From assembly GCA_964437245.1 (NCBI GenBank), contig CAYTGJ010000159.1, forward strand, positions 1-10,126: a stretch of DNA of 10,126 bases, written 5' to 3'. The translations under genes were made by a program, and so were the position numbers. Shown piece after piece: positions 7,237 to 10,126 of this stretch (position 1 is its first letter; every line of letters starts with the position of its first letter). The notes under the pieces were generated by a model that saw nothing but the letters and a program-made list of their open reading frames with translations, was not told where the DNA came from and did no database searches. The DNA comes from JANYCO01 sp964437245 (GTDB lineage: Bacteria; Bacteroidota; Bacteroidia; Cytophagales; Cytophagaceae).

Positions 7237-7806
7237 ATGAAACGCCCGTATTCCATATTTATCATTCTATTGTTTGGATTTTTGATTTATGCATACTTTT
7301 ATACAGGACTGTTTAAGAGTAAGGTCCTAATTCTTGACAAATATGACTTTGACCAGGGAAAATGGATTTTACTTAAGGGGTATTATGAGGACGAGATTCA
7401 GTATATTATAACTGACCCGGCTGTATTGAATAAAATAAAAGACAGTTGGGTGTTTTACAAATCGGACCGAAACTTTGCGACAACAGGGGGCTATATCGTT
7501 GACCTATATTCAGAAACAGGAAGAGCAATGACAATGGATATTATTAATGATGGCTGGCTAAGCAGACAAACAAGTGGGATTCTTTATAACTCTGACTTTG
7601 GAACACTTGCTTATTCTAATCTTAATTGGCTTAACGATTACTCAAATGACTGGAAAGTAGCTTATCAACGTTACAGGAAATTTAATTCTGAGAGTGACAG
7701 AAGTAAAATGCTTGATAGTTTAAAGACTTATAAGAATGTATTTGTTTTGTACGATAATTATTATGATGGCACTTACAATATAAAATACCTTTATTATGAG
7801 AAATGA
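7237..7806 (+). CDS. Membrane-anchored protein of unknown function
   Basis: 189 residues. A short basic N-terminus (MKRP) and a hydrophobic segment at about 5-25 (YSIFIILLFGFLIYAYFYTG) form an uncleaved signal-anchor or signal peptide; no lipoprotein cysteine is present. The remaining about 160 residues are rich in Tyr, Asp, Asn and Trp (for example WILLKGYYEDEIQYIITDP, TGGYIVDLYSETGRAMTMDI, YNSDFGTLAYSNLNWLND) and look like a mixed alpha/beta domain outside the cytoplasmic membrane. No catalytic motif is recognised. The ATG at 7237 is the only plausible start before the hydrophobic segment. A family 2 repeat follows from about 7819, making this another single-gene unit. Expression may come from the AT-rich stretch at 7172-7236, but no clear promoter is visible. 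Confidence 0.75.
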   Translation: MKRPYSIFIILLFGFLIYAYFYTGLFKSKVLILDKYDFDQGKWILLKGYYEDEIQYIITDPAVLNKIKDSWVFYKSDRNFATTGGYIVDLYSETGRAMTMDIINDGWLSRQTSGILYNSDFGTLAYSNLNWLNDYSNDWKVAYQRYRKFNSESDRSKMLDSLKTYKNVFVLYDNYYDGTYNIKYLYYEK

Positions 7807-7818
7807 TTCGAGAATACC

Positions 7819-7940
7819 AGCCATTAACAGCAGCTATCTAAAAGGCGAAACTTCGTTCCTCGCATACATATTGGTGCAATCCGAAAGTTCAGTTCTCCGA
7901 ATGAAATTTAGTACTAAAAATACCGCTTTTCGGGTAGCTG
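7819..7940 (+). repeat. Family 2 intergenic repeat, copy 1
   Basis: This is a different element from family 1. It starts with CCAGCCATTAACAGCAGCTA and shares with 10027-10126 the opening CCAGC-A-TAACA, then TGCAA, GAAAGTT or GAAGTT, and AATGAAxTTTAGTA. It folds as an imperfect inverted repeat: CAGCTA (7831-7836) with TAGCTG (7935-7940) outside, CCGAAAG (7881-7887) with CTTTTCGG (7926-7933, one extra T) inside, and a 12-base palindrome TTTAGTACTAAA (7907-7918) within the loop. It fills the gap between the genes ending at 7806 and starting at 7961. Confidence 0.7.
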
Positions 7941-7960
7941 AAATTTTTTACCAGTAATAT

Positions 7961-8269
7961 ATGATGACATCAACAAGAATAAATACTATCTATTCGACTG
8001 CGTTACTTTTAGTGACTTTGACCATTTGGGCGGTACTCTATAAAGCTCAGTTTTTAGAATATGACCACAACTATGGAAATATATTAATTGCGTTTTTTCT
8101 ATCAATATTTTCGACAATTGTATTGACTGTTTTATGGTTCAAATCACGAGACATCATAACGACATCTAAATGGCAAACAATTTTATTTTTAATAACTTCA
8201 TCTCCATTGACAATAGCTATCATTTCAATTAACTACCCGTCAACTTTTGGTACTATGCTAAAAAACTGA
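7961..8269 (+). CDS. Small three-helix membrane protein, function unknown
   Basis: 102 residues with two adjacent ATG codons (7961 and 7964); either may be used. Three hydrophobic helices lie at about 8-27, 40-59 and 71-90, separated by short loops; the second loop is basic (WFKSRDIITTSKWQ), suggesting it is cytoplasmic by the positive-inside rule. The short C-terminus is NYPSTFGTMLKN. No motif identifies an enzyme or transporter family, and nothing suggests a toxin beyond small size and hydrophobicity. It is flanked by a family 2 repeat upstream and a family 1 repeat with an intact terminator downstream, so it is transcribed as a lone unit or by read-through from 7237. Confidence 0.7.
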   Translation: MMTSTRINTIYSTALLLVTLTIWAVLYKAQFLEYDHNYGNILIAFFLSIFSTIVLTVLWFKSRDIITTSKWQTILFLITSSPLTIAIISINYPSTFGTMLKN

Positions 8270-8297
8270 CTATGATCCAAAGACCGCTTAGACAATC

Positions 8298-8451
8298 CTG
8301 TAGTCACTCGGCTCTTTTGCCGAGTGATTATTATTAGTGGGCTTTGCCCGGTTTTGGTATCCCTTATCGCCTCCGTTTCCAACGAGCAGTCATTTTATCG
8401 GAGCGATTGTATCGCCCCGTGAATCTTTTTTTTTCAGAATTATTTTCCTGC
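8298..8451 (+). repeat. Family 1 repeat, copy 4 (best-preserved A and B)
   Basis: Module A (8298-8360) has both hairpins: the 9-base perfect stem described as terminator, and GGGC TTT GCCC (8339-8349). Module B (8361-about 8422) has ATCGC-C-TCCG (8367-8376 region) pairing with CGGAGCGAT (8399-8407), and GCGAT TGT ATCGC (8403-8415) as in copy 3. Module C starts (8423-8451, TTTTTTTTTCAGAATTATTTT) and then stops matching; its far end reappears at 8651, with about 200 unrelated bases in between. Confidence 0.8.
8304..8336 (+). terminator. Strong intrinsic terminator in family 1 copy 4
   Basis: TCACTCGGC (8304-8312), loop TCTTTT, GCCGAGTGA (8319-8327): a perfect 9-base stem followed by TTATTATTA. 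It starts 34 bases after the stop of the small membrane protein gene. The downstream T content is modest, so strength is inferred mostly from the stem. Confidence 0.65.
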
Positions 8452-8650
8452 AGCCCGTATTTTTTGCATGATGAATATTGGTTAGGTATTTCACCTTAGC
8501 ATTTGGCTAGACATACAATGTTACCTCTATATTATTTTACTATTTTCAGAGAGAATATTCCAGTTGTTCTCGATAAATAGTTCGTATATTCGACATCAGT
8601 TCATGGTCGGTGCGGCCAGAGGCCTATTAAATATTTGTCACTTAGGACTA
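8452..8650. other. Unmatched segment splitting repeat module C
   Basis: Roughly 200 bases with no match to the other repeat copies and no full gene. On the minus strand one short open stretch reads SGRTDHELMSNIRTIYREQL before a stop, preceded by stops and lacking a start context; it may be a gene fossil or chance. Weak inverted repeats such as GAGAA/TTCTC occur. The segment could be an insertion into copy 4 or a remnant of a lost gene unit. From 8678 to the ATG at 8745 only an A-rich leader and a short CGATT-GA-AATCG inverted repeat (8708-8719) are seen. Confidence 0.4.
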
Positions 8651-8677
8651 CGAGGACACAAACAAAAGTAAAAAAAG
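8651..8677 (+). repeat. Detached 3' end of family 1 module C
   Basis: CGAGGACACAAACAAAAGTA matches the end of module C in copy 3 (7151-7171) and, more loosely, copy 5 (9392-9415). It is most simply the far end of copy 4, separated by the intervening 200 bases. Confidence 0.6.
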
Positions 8678-8744
8678 GATCAACCATTTGTATAAAGAAG
8701 ATCTATTCGATTGAAATCGTTTTAAAACATAAAAACTAAATACA

Positions 8745-9275
8745 ATGAAAAGAATAAAATTTCTTTTGACAACTATTTTTTTGTCAGCCAGCTCGTTCAT
8801 TTACGCACAAGAAAAAAATAGTTTTGCTGTGGGATTTAACCTCAATCAATTTCAAAATGATTTTGGACTTGGGGTCCATATTTTAAGCCCTTATTTTGCC
8901 AATAAGGTCGTTGCTGTAAGACTTGGTGGAAACTTTCAATGGCTTCAACATCTCCACAATACTGAAACAATATGGACTCCGTATCAAAACATTCAAATTG
9001 GCATTAGAAGCAGATACCCAATCATTGAAAACAAAATGTTTATATACGGAGAAGGTGGAATAGTTTTGCTCTTACCTAATTCAACATTTTCATCTAAAAA
9101 AACCGAAATGGGAGGATATGGACTATTTGGATTCGAATTTTTAGCAAATCGCAGGTTAAGTTACTTTCTTGAATTAGGAGGAATGGGAACAGGGGCAAGA
9201 GCAGATAAAGTCCCGACAAAACCAATACACTCAAATGGATTTACCACAAGTGTGGGTCTTAGATTTCGTTTGTAA
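8745..9275 (+). CDS. Outer-membrane beta-barrel protein (porin-like family)
   Basis: 176 residues. A clear Sec signal peptide (MKRIKFLLTTIFLSASSFIYA) is cut before QEK, a typical Bacteroidota cleavage context. The mature part alternates polar and non-polar residues in short strands with Gly-rich turns: FAVGFNLNQF, FGLGVHILSPYF, VVAVRLGGNFQWL, NIQIGIRSRYPI, KMFIYGEGGIVLLL, GGYGLFGFEFLA, LSYFLELGGMG, FTTSVGLRFRL. That fits about eight strands, and the last strand carries the aromatic residue (F at the third-last position) seen in outer-membrane barrels. The ATG follows an A-rich leader (AACTAAATAC). Its specific role (adhesion, small channel or structural) cannot be told. It is a lone gene followed by a partial family 1 repeat. 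Confidence 0.8.
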   Translation: MKRIKFLLTTIFLSASSFIYAQEKNSFAVGFNLNQFQNDFGLGVHILSPYFANKVVAVRLGGNFQWLQHLHNTETIWTPYQNIQIGIRSRYPIIENKMFIYGEGGIVLLLPNSTFSSKKTEMGGYGLFGFEFLANRRLSYFLELGGMGTGARADKVPTKPIHSNGFTTSVGLRFRL

Positions 9276-9312
9276 AGAAAGCCTGGCGTTAACAACCGGT
9301 TTGGGTTAAAAA

Positions 9313-9415
9313 GTTTGCCCGGTTTGGTATTCCCGAAACATAGGACCGTGATTTTTATTTTTTCAGAACGTTTTTAGTGGACATTGTTGGTGAAGATATA
9401 AACAAAAGAAAAAAT
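9313..9415 (+). repeat. Family 1 repeat, copy 5 (end of A plus C)
   Basis: GTTTGCCCGGTTTGGTATTC matches the end of module A of copy 4; module B is missing, and the copy continues as module C (TTTTTTCAGAACGTTTTT, then GAAGATATAAACAAAAGAAA) like copy 3. The bases before it (9284-9310, GCGTTAACAACCGGTTTGGG) contain TTAACA as in the start of family 2, so this may be a junction of the two families. The terminator hairpin is absent. Confidence 0.65.
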
Positions 9416-9500
9416 TTGTTTCGCCTAACATAATTACATTAGTCACACTAAGTTAATTCACAACATTTTATTATCTTTAAGATGCATTTTTTACGCAATG

Positions 9501-9517
9501 TGTCTGCACGTGCGACA
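9501..9517. promoter_or_regulatory. Imperfect palindrome around CACGTG
   Basis: TGTC-T-GCACGTGC-GACA is an inverted repeat with an 8-base perfect core and one unpaired T, about 120 bases before the NTF2-like gene. It is GC-rich in AT-rich surroundings. It may be a regulator site or a leftover recombination end. The rest of 9416-9638 has no supportable gene; short open stretches on both strands look like chance. Confidence 0.3.
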
Positions 9518-9638
9518 AGCACCTGATCCGTTAGTGTAAAGCAAACTGATAACATTGCTGACACAAACCGACATGGATAAGAATGATACGACAGATACAT
9601 AAAAATCTGCAATGACTAAAAACGAAAAATATTGAAAT

Positions 9639-10019
9639 ATGGACAACACAAAAATAAACAGGGAAGACGTTGTTGAAGCGGAAAACAAACTTTTTTCTGC
9701 TCAACTTGTAAGCAATGTGGATATTCTTGACCAACTATTGCACGATGACTTAATTGCCGTTGCACCGACAGGACAAGTTCTAACGAAGGAAATGGACTTG
9801 AATGCTCATAAAGCGAAAGCAATGATTATTGAAGAAGCTTCAACAGAAATTGATGACATTAAAATAACGGGCGATACAGCACTTTCAATCGTGACAATGA
9901 CAGCGAAAGGAAAAATGATGGGGACGCCATTAGAAGGAAAATTTCGCTATTTTAGAGTTTGGAAACGTTTTGACGATACGTTGAAAATTATAGGCGCAAG
10001 TTTTATGCAACTACCATAG
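9639..10019 (+). CDS. NTF2-like family protein (SnoaL/DUF4440 type)
   Basis: 126 residues, cytoplasmic (no signal or membrane segment). The pattern fits DUF4440-type NTF2-like proteins: an N-terminal helix pair (VVEAENKLFSAQLVSNVDIL) leading to DQLLHDDLIAVAPTGQVLTK (the family's LL-D-F-P-G-TK segment), then IDDIKITGDTALSIVTMTAK, then FRYFRVWKRFDDTLKIIGAS, ending in the last strand. The full family length is present. Members form cone-shaped alpha+beta dimers with a pocket and include both enzymes and ligand-binding proteins; no catalytic His-Asp pair can be assigned here. The ATG follows an A-rich leader. A family 2 repeat starts about eight bases after the stop, as for the gene at 7237. Confidence 0.85.
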   Translation: MDNTKINREDVVEAENKLFSAQLVSNVDILDQLLHDDLIAVAPTGQVLTKEMDLNAHKAKAMIIEEASTEIDDIKITGDTALSIVTMTAKGKMMGTPLEGKFRYFRVWKRFDDTLKIIGASFMQLP

Positions 10020-10026
10020 AATTTTG

Positions 10027-10126
10027 CCAGCTACTAACACGAATTTTGTGTCAGGTGGGGTGGGCTGATGTGCAAACTTGAAGTTATGTGCTTCTAATGA
10101 ACTTTAGTAATAAATTGAAACGTTGT
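10027..10126 (+). repeat. Family 2 intergenic repeat, copy 2 (cut by window end)
   Basis: CCAGCTACTAACACGAATTT aligns with CCAGCCATTAACAGCAGCTA of 7819. Further on, TGTGCAAACTTGAAGTT and TCTAATGAACTTTAGTA align with TGGTGCAATCCGAAAGTT and CCGAATGAAATTTAGTA. The 3' arm, where the inverted-repeat partner would lie, is beyond the window. Confidence 0.65.

Noticed and set aside
5032..8269. Toxin-antitoxin or immunity pairs among the small genes
   Set aside because: Apart from 5032/5306, the small genes are separated by repeats and not coupled; no toxin or antitoxin motif is recognised.
5891..9415. CRISPR array
   Set aside because: The repeats are hundreds to more than a thousand bases apart, modular and variable in length, with genes between them; no regular spacer pattern.
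9491..9822. Three minus-strand frames opposite and before the NTF2-like gene
   Set aside because: Two overlap the well-supported + strand gene, and the third reads hydrophobic, low-complexity sequence with no start context.
7819..10126. Canonical integron attC sites
   Set aside because: I looked for RYYYAAC and GTTRRRY boxes bounding each repeat. Single matches occur (for example GCCTAAC at 9423) but no properly placed pair, and no integrase is present. Only the general architecture is similar.
1..10126. tRNA, rRNA or riboswitch
   Set aside because: No cloverleaf, rRNA-like conserved sequence or known aptamer pattern was seen on either strand by eye; a covariance search was not possible here.

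Overview
The window looks like a chromosome segment from a member of the Bacteroidota. Three things point there: translation starts sit behind A-rich leaders rather than Shine-Dalgarno boxes, one gene has a typical Bacteroidota-style outer-membrane beta-barrel with a signal peptide ending in YAQ, and the left-hand genes belong to a contractile injection system of a kind common in that phylum. Genus cannot be judged from the sequence alone.

Left part (1-4618): two long, overlapping, codon-dense genes on the + strand with relatively high GC. The first is a 5'-truncated structural (baseplate-type) protein of an extracellular contractile injection system (eCIS; phage-tail-like particle). The second is the tape measure protein that sets tube length. 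They are translationally coupled and are evidently the 3' end of an eCIS operon that continues upstream of the window. No AAA+ ATPase or tail-cap gene follows within the window.

Right part (4619-10126): an abrupt change to AT-rich sequence with short, unrelated, mostly single genes, all on the + strand. In order: a small, apparently frameshifted gene (4843-5012); a coupled pair encoding a two-helix membrane protein and a membrane-anchored coiled-coil/TPR-like protein (5032-5896); a 98-residue soluble protein (6093-6389); a frameshifted small gene (6693-6988); a membrane-anchored protein of unknown function (7237-7806); a three-helix membrane protein (7961-8269); an outer-membrane beta-barrel (8745-9275); and an NTF2-like/DUF4440 protein (9639-10019).

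The most striking feature is what lies between these genes. Almost every unit is followed by a copy of one of two structured repeat families. Family 1 (five copies, near 5891, 6404, 7028, 8298 and 9313) is modular: a terminator-like hairpin plus a small GGGC/GCCC hairpin (module A), a bulged stem with paired sequence changes between copies (module B), and an A/T-rich tail (module C). Family 2 (7819-7940, and 10027 to the window end) is a different imperfect inverted repeat. The layout of one gene, one structured 3' element, same orientation, unrelated products resembles a gene-cassette array, but no integrase, transposase or canonical attC box is visible. My working picture is an accessory island of cassette-like units beside an eCIS locus. 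Whether any of the small genes serve the eCIS is unknown.
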